A DNA stretch of 11,169 nt, taken from an uncultured Prevotellaceae bacterium (lineage in GTDB: Bacteria > Bacteroidota > Bacteroidia > Bacteroidales > Bacteroidaceae). Numbering within the stretch: the first letter of the stretch is position 1; each line of letters opens with the position of its first letter. The notes under the pieces were generated by a model. It had not been told where the DNA came from. It did no database searches and saw only the letters and a list, made by a program, of their open reading frames with translations. This document shows positions 1 to 6,609 of this stretch, piece after piece. Where the stretch lies: contig CAMJRQ010000013.1 of NCBI GenBank assembly GCA_946408305.1, positions 1-11,169 on the forward strand. The letters run 5' to 3'. Both the position numbers and the translations under genes were made by a program.

Positions 1-1060
1 GGGCGGGGATGTCCTTGGCCGTGATGCCCAGCTCGGAGAGGTGCTGGGGAATGCCCACGCGGATGGCCAACTGGCGCACGGCCTCGACGGCAGCCTGGGC
101 GGCCTCTTCGGGCGTCATGCCGGTGGTGTCGACGCCCATCGTGCGGGCGATGACGCCGAACTTCTCGATGCGCGAAGGCATGTTGAACTCCATGATGGTG
201 GGCAGCAGCAGTGCGTTGGCCACGCCGTGGGGCACGTCGTGGAGCGAGCCCATCGGGTGGGCCATGCCGTGGACGAGGCCGAGACCGACATTGCTGAAGG
301 CTTGTGCGGCGATGTACTGTGCCAGAGCCATGCCCTCGCGACCCACGGGATTGGTAGGTTCCTCGACGGCCAGCGGCAGGTTCTCGGCAATCATCTTGAT
401 GGCCTGCAGCTCATACATGTCGCTCATCACCCAAGCGCCCTTGGTGATGTAGCCCTCGATGGCGTGCGTCAGGGCGTCCATGCCGGTGGCAGCCGTCAGG
501 CCCTTGGGCAGCGAATACATCAGTTCGGGGTCTACGATGGCCACGGCGGGTATGTCGTTGGGGTCCACACAGACCATCTTGGCCTGACGCTTCTCGTCGA
601 TGATGACGTAGTTGATGGTCACTTCGGCTCCGGTGCCGGCCGTGGTGGGCAGCGCGATGATGGGCACGCTCTTGTGCTTCGTGGGAGCGCATCCCTCGAG
701 CGAGACGATGTCGGCAAACTCGGGGTTGTTGCTGACGATGCCGATGCCCTTGGCCGTGTCCATGCTCGACCCTCCGCCCACGGCGATGAGGCAGTCGGCT
801 CCCGAGGCCTTGAAGGCCTCCACGCCCTGCTGCACGTTCGTCACGGTGGGGTTGGGCTTAATCTCGCTGTAGATTTCGTAGGGGAAACCAGCGGCCTCGA
901 GCACGTCGGTAATCATCTTCACGGTGCCCACCTTGAGCAGGCCCTTGTCCGTGCAGAGGAGCGCCTTGTGCAGGCCCATGCGGTGAAGTACTTCCGGCAG
1001 TTCCTTGCGGGCGCCGGCACCGAAGTAGGATACTTCGTTCAGAATGAATCTCTGTGTCAT
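1..1060 (-). CDS. fucO: Lactaldehyde reductase FucO (iron-dependent alcohol dehydrogenase), C-terminus cut by window edge
   Basis: This is a group III iron-dependent alcohol dehydrogenase. It matches the FucO subfamily, which reduces L-lactaldehyde from fucose or rhamnose breakdown to 1,2-propanediol with NADH in the cytoplasm. The 353 visible residues begin MTQRFILNE. The nucleotide-binding loop GGGSSMDTAK lies at 95-104. The metal ligands of the family are all present: D195 and H199 in GMDALTHAIEGYI, H264 in GLVHGMAHP, and H278 in PHGVAN. E. coli FucO has about 382 residues, so roughly 30 C-terminal residues lie beyond base 1. The ATG (1058-1060) is placed by alignment with FucO N-termini; no Shine-Dalgarno is visible. 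It is last in a four-gene operon, 50 bases after the sialate esterase. Oxidation of other short alcohols is possible, but similarity to FucO runs the whole length. Confidence 0.93.
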   Translation of the reverse strand, partial: MTQRFILNEVSYFGAGARKELPEVLHRMGLHKALLCTDKGLLKVGTVKMITDVLEAAGFPYEIYSEIKPNPTVTNVQQGVEAFKASGADCLIAVGGGSSMDTAKGIGIVSNNPEFADIVSLEGCAPTKHKSVPIIALPTTAGTGAEVTINYVIIDEKRQAKMVCVDPNDIPAVAIVDPELMYSLPKGLTAATGMDALTHAIEGYITKGAWVMSDMYELQAIKMIAENLPLAVEEPTNPVGREGMALAQYIAAQAFSNVGLGLVHGMAHPMGSLHDVPHGVANALLLPTIMEFNMPSRIEKFGVIARTMGVDTTGMTPEEAAQAAVEAVRQLAIRVGIPQHLSELGITAKDIPA

Positions 1061-1067
1061 TACACTT

Positions 1068-1092
1068 GTTGTTAAATTTGGTGTTATTAAAT
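1068..1092. repeat. Short AT-rich direct repeat in the fucO leader
   Basis: The 50-base gap between the sialate esterase stop and the fucO start is markedly AT-rich. It contains GTTGTTAAAT (1068-1077) and GTTATTAAAT (1083-1092), a 9-of-10 match at a 15-base period. No TAnnTTTG box is visible here, so fucO is probably co-transcribed with its upstream neighbour. The A-rich leader on the coding strand is the usual Bacteroidota setting for a start codon without a Shine-Dalgarno. It may be chance in low-complexity sequence. Confidence 0.3.
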
Positions 1093-1110
1093 GCGTTAGC
1101 TATGTTTCTG

Positions 1111-3072
1111 TTACCAGTTGTCGGTGCGGAAGGGAGCCACATGGAGGTTGCTCTCGGTGCGGAGCGTGCAGGTGGGATTGTCGGCCCATCCGTAGCGCAC
1201 GGCCACGGGGAACTTCACCTCGGGGCTGGTCACGGTCACCTCGTCCGGGCCGGTTGTGCGGGCCGTGGCTGCGTGCCACTGTCCGTCGGGGCCAGCCATG
1301 ATGAAGCCCGTCAGGTTGGTCTCCTGCACGAGCGGCTCGCTGCCCTGGGGCTGGCTGAAGCGGATGACGGCCTCGGAGCCGCGGACGGTCATGCCCTCGT
1401 AGACGGGGGCGGTGAAGGGAATCTTCTTCTTTCCGTAGGTCTGATGGAGGGCGATGGCGGCCAGGCGACGGCCCAGCTCGCGCTTCGTCTTGGGATGGAT
1501 GTCGTTGGCCACGCCCAGGTCGATGTTCACGGCCATGCCCGTGTTCTGCAGGCAGAGGGCGCTGGCCTGAGCCTCGCGCAGCTGGGCCCACCGCGAGTCG
1601 GGCTGACACGTGCTGGGGGCCAGATAGTTGGCCAGCTGCACGAAGTAGAAGGGCATCTCGGGATTGCCGAAACGCTGGCGCCAGTCCTGAATCATCGTCT
1701 GGAAGAGGCTCTCGTATTGGCGGGCGCGGCCCACGTTGGAGCAGCCCTGATACCAGATGAAGCCGCGCAGGGGGAAGTCGGCGAGGGGCTGCATCATGGC
1801 ATTCCAGAGCACCGTGGGGAAGTTGTGTACGCCGCGGATTTGGGGCGTGAAGGGCAGCTCGTCGAAGGGTGTGCTGGCCTTGATGCGCCACGTTCCGGTG
1901 AGCGCGATGCGGTGCTGGTCGTCCAACTGCACGAAGATTTCGTTCCGCGGTCCCGTGATGCCGCCGTGGCCGCCCTTGTCGAGCACGCGGACACTGACGC
2001 TATTCTTGCCCTCGCGAACCAGACGTCCGGGCACGGTGTAGCGCGACTTGATGCCCAGATGTGCCGCCGAGCCCACTTGCTCGCCGTTCCAGAAGGCCAC
2101 GTTCTGGTCGTCGATGTTGCCCAGGCTGAGCGTAAGGTCCTTGCCCGCCCATTCGGCAGGGATGTCGACGGAGCGACGGAGCCAGGCGATGCCGTCGAAG
2201 TCGGGCAGGGCCGAGTCCTCCCAGGCACCGGGCACCTGCATGGCCATCCACGAAGCGTCGTCCACCGAGGGGCGCTGCCATCCCGAGCGTGTGCCCAGGT
2301 CGCAGCGTTCGATGTCGGCCTGCCCCTGTGCCTCGAGCTTCTCCATATCGTTGTCGCAGGCGGCATACGTCTCCTGCGTCTTTTGCAGCTTCTCCACAAT
2401 CGGAGCGAAGCCCTGTACGCCGCCAAGCGCCTCCTGGCTGGTCCAGGCCTCGGCCACCGTGCCGCCCCAGCTGTCGTCGATGATGCCGATGGGCACCTTC
2501 AGCTCCTCCCAGAGCCGGCGGGCAAAGAAATAGGCCAGGGCACTGAAGTTGGGAACGTACTGCGGCGAACATTCCTGCCATCCGCCCATGTTCAGCTCCA
2601 CCTGTTCGCGGGGGCTGAGCGCAATGACCTTCTTCACCTGCAGGAGGCGAATCATGGGGAACTGGGCTTCTTCGATTTCCTTCTCGTAATCCAGTATGCG
2701 GCCCCATCCGGCCACGGGCATCTCCATGTTGCTCTGCCCGCTGCCCAGCCACACCTCGCCCACGAGGATGTTCTCCAGCCGGAGCTCCTCGCCGTCGGAA
2801 ACGGAGAGCGTCTGCGGTTTCGTCGAGGCCTTGGGCGTGGGGATGTCGGCCTGCCAGCGGCCCTGAGCATCGGCCTGGGTCGTGACGGCCGCCTTCTGCC
2901 ACGAGGCTTTCACCGTCACGGGGCTCGAGGGACTGGCCGTGCCTCGCAGATGGAGCGTGGACTGCTGCTGAACCACCATGTTGCTGGTGAAATGTGAGGG
3001 CAGCGCAATGCGTGCCTGAACTCCGCCGAGGGCTGCGAAAGCCGTCAGGAGCAGGGAAAGGAAGTGTCTCAT
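1111..3072 (-). CDS. Secreted sialate O-acetylesterase (SASA/SGNH family)
   Basis: This 653-residue protein is predicted to remove O-acetyl groups from sialic acids (9-O-acetylesterase type), clearing the way for sialidase or for catabolism. A signal peptide spans about residues 1-20, so it acts in the periplasm or at the surface. The SGNH catalytic blocks are present: GSGQSNMEMP with nucleophile S114, DDSWGGT at 199-205, WYQGCSN at 440-446, and the D524-x-H526 pair in NDIHP. Between the first and later blocks, about residues 265-385, sits a beta-galactosidase-like jelly-roll insertion (WLRRSVDIP, VAFWNGEQVG), the usual architecture of Bacteroidales members. The C-terminal 90 residues look like a beta domain. 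The gene starts 12 bases after nhaA ends, in the kinase operon. The substrate could instead be another acetylated sugar such as acetylxylan, since the family is broad; the neighbours favour sialic acid. Confidence 0.88.
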   Translation of the reverse strand: MRHFLSLLLTAFAALGGVQARIALPSHFTSNMVVQQQSTLHLRGTASPSSPVTVKASWQKAAVTTQADAQGRWQADIPTPKASTKPQTLSVSDGEELRLENILVGEVWLGSGQSNMEMPVAGWGRILDYEKEIEEAQFPMIRLLQVKKVIALSPREQVELNMGGWQECSPQYVPNFSALAYFFARRLWEELKVPIGIIDDSWGGTVAEAWTSQEALGGVQGFAPIVEKLQKTQETYAACDNDMEKLEAQGQADIERCDLGTRSGWQRPSVDDASWMAMQVPGAWEDSALPDFDGIAWLRRSVDIPAEWAGKDLTLSLGNIDDQNVAFWNGEQVGSAAHLGIKSRYTVPGRLVREGKNSVSVRVLDKGGHGGITGPRNEIFVQLDDQHRIALTGTWRIKASTPFDELPFTPQIRGVHNFPTVLWNAMMQPLADFPLRGFIWYQGCSNVGRARQYESLFQTMIQDWRQRFGNPEMPFYFVQLANYLAPSTCQPDSRWAQLREAQASALCLQNTGMAVNIDLGVANDIHPKTKRELGRRLAAIALHQTYGKKKIPFTAPVYEGMTVRGSEAVIRFSQPQGSEPLVQETNLTGFIMAGPDGQWHAATARTTGPDEVTVTSPEVKFPVAVRYGWADNPTCTLRTESNLHVAPFRTDNW

Positions 3073-3084
3073 ACGGGTGTTGCT

Positions 3085-4506
3085 TTATGCTTCAGAATTC
3101 ATGTGGATGGGAAAGTCTTCGGACAGCACTGCCTTGTCGGCCTCGCCGCTCTGCGGGAGGGTGAAGTGGAGCATTAGACAGCCTGCTATGGCCGAGGCGA
3201 CGGAGCCACACAGGATGCCCAGCTTGGCATCGTTGAGGAGCAGCGTGTGGAGGGTGGTGTCGTAAGAAAGGTTGGCCATGAACATCGACACGGTGAAGCC
3301 GATGCCGCAGAGCATGCACACCGAAGCCAGCGTGGCCCACGTGCCACCCTTGGGCATCTGGATGACACGCAGCTTGATGCCCAGCCACGTGAAGCTCAGC
3401 ACACCCACGAACTTACCGATGAGCAGACCCAGGAAGACGGCCAGGCCCACACCGCTGAACAGGTTGGAGAGCGACATGCCCTCAAGGCTGACGCCTGCGT
3501 TGGCAAAGGCGAAGATGGGCAGGATGTAGAAGTTCACCGGCACGCGCAGAATGTCCTCCATGTCCTGAAGCGGACTGATGAGATGGTCGCTGGCGCTCTC
3601 GATGCTCTTCAGGATGGAAACCTCTTCGTCCGACAGGATGGTGGGCTTGTTGCGGTCGGCCTTCGAAACCACCATGGCCGGGAAATGGTTGATGGAACGG
3701 CGGATGCGTTCGATGTAGTATTTCGTGCCGCGCGGCAGGTTGGCCGGCACGCAGAAGGCCAGCACCACACCGGCTATGGTGGCGTGGATGCCGCTGTTCA
3801 CCATGCAGTACCACAGGACGAGGCCCAGGGTGATGTAGAACGCCTTGGTGCGCACCTGCCGCCAGTTTCCGATGAGCAGCACGATTGTGGTGAGCACGGC
3901 TCCGGCCAGATAGAGCCACGAGAGGTGCTCCGTATAGCGGATGGCGATGACCAGGATGCCTCCCAGGTCGTCGGCCACGGCCAGGGTGGCCAAAAAGACC
4001 TTCAGCCCGATGGGCACGCGCTTCGAGAACACCGAGAGCACGCCCAGCGAGAAGGCGATGTCGGTGGCCATCGGGATGGCCATGCCGCGCTGCATCACCT
4101 CGTCGGCCGGACAAATCAGATGGAACACGATGACGGGCACCAGCATGCCGCCACAGGCTCCGATGACGGGCGCCAGGGCTTTCTTCACGCTCGAGAGCTC
4201 GCCGCACAGCAGTTCGCGCTTTATCTCCAGACCGACGCTCAGGAAGAAGATGGCCATCAGATAGTCGTTGATGAACGTGCCGAGCGACATCGGGTGGCCG
4301 CCGTGGCTGAAGAGGTTGAACTGCCCGATGCTCAGGCTGACGGGCTGCTGCCAGAAGGCGGCATAGGCGTCGCCCCACGGGCTGTTGGCCACCACGAGTG
4401 CCAGCACCGTGGCTATGATGAGCAGCACGCTGGCCGAGATGTATTTCCTGACGAAGCTGACGAAGGCGTAGCTGACGTTCGTCGTCGCTGTATTGTTGTT
4501 CTCCAT
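3085..4506 (-). CDS. nhaA: Na+/H+ antiporter NhaA
   Basis: NhaA is an inner-membrane electrogenic antiporter exporting one Na+ for two H+, used for sodium and pH homeostasis. The 473-residue sequence has the family's run of hydrophobic helices and its key residues. GLEIKREL (92-99) matches the E78/E82 region of E. coli NhaA, ATDIAFSLGVL has D149 (E. coli D133), and LAVADDLGGI has D179-D180 (E. coli D163-D164, the ion site). K365 in LLIGKFVG matches E. coli K300. It is longer than the roughly 390-residue E. coli protein because of an extended N-terminus, a charged cytoplasmic loop at about 258-320 and a polar C-terminal tail. All of these are common in Bacteroidota members. The start ATG has a plausible Shine-Dalgarno nine bases upstream. 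It lies 16 bases after the kinase gene and 12 before the esterase gene, so it is mid-operon. Confidence 0.96.
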   Translation of the reverse strand: MENNNTATTNVSYAFVSFVRKYISASVLLIIATVLALVVANSPWGDAYAAFWQQPVSLSIGQFNLFSHGGHPMSLGTFINDYLMAIFFLSVGLEIKRELLCGELSSVKKALAPVIGACGGMLVPVIVFHLICPADEVMQRGMAIPMATDIAFSLGVLSVFSKRVPIGLKVFLATLAVADDLGGILVIAIRYTEHLSWLYLAGAVLTTIVLLIGNWRQVRTKAFYITLGLVLWYCMVNSGIHATIAGVVLAFCVPANLPRGTKYYIERIRRSINHFPAMVVSKADRNKPTILSDEEVSILKSIESASDHLISPLQDMEDILRVPVNFYILPIFAFANAGVSLEGMSLSNLFSGVGLAVFLGLLIGKFVGVLSFTWLGIKLRVIQMPKGGTWATLASVCMLCGIGFTVSMFMANLSYDTTLHTLLLNDAKLGILCGSVASAIAGCLMLHFTLPQSGEADKAVLSEDFPIHMNSEA

Positions 4507-4515
4507 ATCCTCGGG

Positions 4516-4522
4516 TCCTTCC
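4516..4522 (-). promoter_or_regulatory. Shine-Dalgarno-like site of nhaA
   Basis: On the coding strand GGAAGGA lies nine bases before the nhaA ATG, just past the kinase stop codon. It is notable because the other complete genes here have no comparable purine run, as is normal in Bacteroidota. It may help re-initiation in the middle of the operon. Confidence 0.45.
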
Positions 4523-5623
4523 TTAGCTGAGTTTCTTGATGAACTCCTCCATCTGCGGCTGGTGTTGCTCGATGCTCAGCAGCAGGTGGAACTGGTTGTT
4601 GGCGCGCACGAAGTTGTGCGTCGGGTATTGGCACTTCCAGTAGTGGTCGCCGCTCAGGTAGTCCCAGAGGAAGCGCACGCACTGCATGTAGGGGAAGAGT
4701 GCCACGGCGTAGGGCAGGTTCTCCACCTCGACGGGCAGCAGGAACGAGCCTGCGCTGCGCAGGTAGCCCTCGGTGAAGGCTTCGAAGATGTCGGTGCGGA
4801 AGGCCACGCGCTCCATCTCGGGGCAGTCCTCGGCCACCTCGTTGGCTGCCGTGCGCAGGAAATCGCCATAGTCCGAGAAGATGAAGTTGGGCATCACGGT
4901 GTCGAGGTCGATGACGCAGAGCACGCGGTCGGTGTCCTGCGCGTCGAAGAGCATGTTGTTCACCTTCGTGTCGCAGTGGCACACACGCTTGGGCAGGATG
5001 CCCTCGCGGCCCATGCGCTCGGCCTTGCACATCTCCACGGCGCGGCTCTCTATCTCGCGCAGCATGGCCTGCACCTGCGGCTCGGCCACACGGCCGGCGG
5101 GGTCGTTCTTCACCACCTCGCGCAGCTGCTGCAGGCGGAACTCCATGTTGTGGAAGTCCTTGATGGTCTCGCCCAGCGGCACGGCGATGTCGGCGAGCAT
5201 GGCCTGGAACTGTCCGAAGGCCTCGCCAGCGGCGCGGCTGCTCTCGGGGTTGACGACCTGCTTCGTGACGGTGCGGGGGATGAAGATCATCAGTCGCCAG
5301 TAGTTGCCGTCCACCTGGGTGTAGAGCTGCTGGGCGTCGTCCTTCAGATGGATGAAGGTGAGCACGCGGCGGTCCAGGTCGTCGGTTCCCTGCGCTTCGA
5401 GCTTGTGGCGTATGTGTCCGGTGACGGCGGCGATGTTGCGCATGACCATGTCCACGTCGGGGAAGACGTGGTGGTTGATGCGTTGCAAGACGTAGTCGGG
5501 CTGGTCGGTCTCGGCCGTGCGCACCAGATAGGTGTCGTTAATCAGTCCCTCGCCCAGCGGAGCGATGCTGGCGATGGTTCCTCCGACCGCAAAGCGGTTC
5601 ACTATGTTTCTCATTTCTTCCAT
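4523..5623 (-). CDS. N-acetylhexosamine 1-kinase (NahK)-like phosphotransferase
   Basis: A cytoplasmic sugar kinase of the aminoglycoside-phosphotransferase (APH/choline kinase) fold, 366 residues. It resembles bifidobacterial NahK over its full length. NahK phosphorylates GlcNAc/GalNAc at the anomeric carbon in the lacto-N-biose/galacto-N-biose pathway. Shared blocks include the nucleotide loop GEGLINDTYLV (24-34), YVLQRIN (44-50) followed by FPD, and the catalytic loop HCDTKVNN with D218. The metal motif IDLDTVMP has D239/D241, and a C-terminal block DYLSGDHYW (321-329) precedes YPTHNFVR. Bifidobacterial NahK, as I recall it, has HNDTK where this protein has HCDTK. Two in-frame ATGs sit at 5621-5623 and 5612-5614; the first is chosen. 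It is the first gene of the operon, 26 bases from a predicted -7 box. The exact sugar is inferred. No phosphorylase or uridylyltransferase partner is in the window. Confidence 0.8.
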   Translation of the reverse strand: MEEMRNIVNRFAVGGTIASIAPLGEGLINDTYLVRTAETDQPDYVLQRINHHVFPDVDMVMRNIAAVTGHIRHKLEAQGTDDLDRRVLTFIHLKDDAQQLYTQVDGNYWRLMIFIPRTVTKQVVNPESSRAAGEAFGQFQAMLADIAVPLGETIKDFHNMEFRLQQLREVVKNDPAGRVAEPQVQAMLREIESRAVEMCKAERMGREGILPKRVCHCDTKVNNMLFDAQDTDRVLCVIDLDTVMPNFIFSDYGDFLRTAANEVAEDCPEMERVAFRTDIFEAFTEGYLRSAGSFLLPVEVENLPYAVALFPYMQCVRFLWDYLSGDHYWKCQYPTHNFVRANNQFHLLLSIEQHQPQMEEFIKKLS

Positions 5624-5629
5624 AATACG

Positions 5630-5681
5630 GCTTGGTTTTTTTGCGACACAAAATTACGAAAAGTAGTGCAGAAAACCAAGC
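5630..5681. promoter_or_regulatory. Candidate operator: perfect 10-base inverted repeat around the kinase promoter
   Basis: GCTTGGTTTT (5630-5639) and its exact reverse complement AAAACCAAGC (5672-5681) flank 32 bases that hold the predicted -7 box. One arm covers the -33 element, and the other lies in the leader just before the kinase start codon. Arm centres are 42 bases apart, about four helical turns, so a dimer bound at each arm would face the same side. This suits a repressor site or DNA loop. The regulator is unknown and none is encoded in the window. Confidence 0.5.
5649..5680 (-). promoter_or_regulatory. Predicted Bacteroidota-type promoter of the kinase-nhaA-esterase-fucO operon
   Basis: On the minus strand CTTG (complement 5677-5680) is followed by 20 bases and then TAATTTTG (complement 5649-5656). 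This agrees with the Bacteroidota primary sigma consensus, TTTG-like -33, spacer of 19-21, and TAnnTTTG -7. The start site would fall near 5642, giving a leader of about 18-20 bases. The same arrangement with the same spacer occurs at 7785-7816. Confidence 0.7.
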
Positions 5682-5701
5682 GGAAAGGGATGATTTTCTG
5701 C
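5668..5701 (-). terminator. Possible terminator or attenuator stem after the secreted esterase gene
   Basis: GCAGAAAA (5668-5675) and TTTTCTGC (5694-5701) form a perfect 8-base inverted repeat with an 18-base loop. It begins 11 bases past the stop of the upstream esterase gene. The stem is AT-rich and is followed on the minus strand by ACTACTTTTCG rather than a clean T-run, so it is a weak intrinsic terminator at best. Its left arm overlaps the right arm of the 5630-5681 repeat, so in a read-through RNA the two stems would exclude each other. Confidence 0.35.
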
Positions 5702-5712
5702 CTCCCCCTCCC

Positions 5713-6570
5713 CTATTCGAGATACTGGCGGAAGAAGCGCCACACTTCGCGGCCGGTGTCGAGGTCGTCGGTGTGCCACGTGTGGCCGGCGCCCACCACC
5801 TCGTAGAGCCACACGTCAGCGCCAGACTGACTGCCCGTGAAGCGGTGCTCCAAGACGTAGCGCCCGCTCTCGGGATGGAGGCTCTCGCGACGGGTTGTCT
5901 CCTGGCGGGTGCAGCGGTTGCGGGCCACCCAGTAGCCCACGGCCAGCGGCACGGGCATGTAGGCTCCCCATCCGCCCCGGTTCTCGGGGTCGCCCGTCCA
6001 TTCCGAGGTGCGGTCCTCCGTGCCGTGAATCTCCAGCAGCGGCACGGGGCGCGGGGCGGAGAGCGTGCGATACATCCACTCCATTGTCAGCCCGGCGATG
6101 GGGGCCACGGCGCGGAACGTCTGCTGCCGGCTGAAGGCCATCAGGTAGCACATCTCGCCGCCGTTCGACATGCCGGTGAGGAACGTGTTGCGGCGGCTCA
6201 GTCCGTAGCGTTTCTGCACGTGGCGGGCCATGCGGCAGAGGTCCTTCACGTCGTCCTGGCGCCATCCCTGCTGGAAGGGATAACCCACGTTCCAGCTGGG
6301 GTGGCCCGTGGGGTCCTTGAGTCCCTGCGGGATGCAGAGGGCGAAATGCTCCTCGCGGGCCGTGGGCACGAGCGGGTTCTCGCGCCAGATGCCGCCTCCG
6401 TAGCCGTGGAGCACGAAGACGAGCGGGGCTCCCTCGGGCAAGCCTTCGGGCAGGAACATCGTATAGTGGCGCCACCGGTGGCCGATGCGCACCGAGTCGT
6501 CCACAAAGCGCTGGGCCGCGACGGCCAGCGTGGCGCAGAGCAGGCCGAGGCCGAGAGCAAGTCTTTTCAT
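5713..6570 (-). CDS. Secreted alpha/beta-hydrolase esterase (PHB depolymerase/LpqC/feruloyl esterase type)
   Basis: A 285-residue serine esterase with a signal peptide (about residues 1-19, ending near AVAA), so periplasmic or secreted. The alpha/beta-hydrolase features are in order: the oxyanion-hole HGYGGG (55-60), nucleophile S135 in GMSNGG, acid D186 in HGTEDRTSEW, and H263 in GAGHTWH. This pattern belongs to the COG3509-type group, which covers polyhydroxybutyrate depolymerases, mycobacterial LpqC and CE1 feruloyl or acetylxylan esterases. In a gut-type Bacteroidota an ester-linked plant or host polysaccharide substituent is more likely than PHB, but that is inference. The ATG at 6568-6570 directly precedes the signal peptide. 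The gap to the upstream YARHG gene is 39 bases without a promoter motif, so the two are probably co-transcribed. No carbohydrate-binding module is visible. Confidence 0.82.
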   Translation of the reverse strand: MKRLALGLGLLCATLAVAAQRFVDDSVRIGHRWRHYTMFLPEGLPEGAPLVFVLHGYGGGIWRENPLVPTAREEHFALCIPQGLKDPTGHPSWNVGYPFQQGWRQDDVKDLCRMARHVQKRYGLSRRNTFLTGMSNGGEMCYLMAFSRQQTFRAVAPIAGLTMEWMYRTLSAPRPVPLLEIHGTEDRTSEWTGDPENRGGWGAYMPVPLAVGYWVARNRCTRQETTRRESLHPESGRYVLEHRFTGSQSGADVWLYEVVGAGHTWHTDDLDTGREVWRFFRQYLE

Positions 6571-6609
6571 ACCATCACAAAAGGTTAGGGGTTAGGGATT
6601 AAGCCTCCC

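Noticed and set aside
1054..2997. A 647-codon open frame on the plus strand opposite the sialate esterase, and similar long plus-strand frames at 3247-4530, 4493-5806 and 6634-7953
   Set aside because: Each lies antisense to a gene with clear motifs. Their translations are rich in His, Gly, Arg and Val with no domain, as expected from GC-rich third positions read on the other strand.
5630..5681. Invertible (phase-variable) promoter of the Bacteroides type
   Set aside because: The inverted repeats do flank a promoter. However, the 32-base gap is much shorter than usual for Bacteroides invertible promoters, and no recombinase gene is in the window.
6583..6597. Telomere-like GGTTAGGGGTTAGGG in the spacer before the esterase gene
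   Set aside because: Only two short units in a 39-base intra-operon gap; most likely chance.
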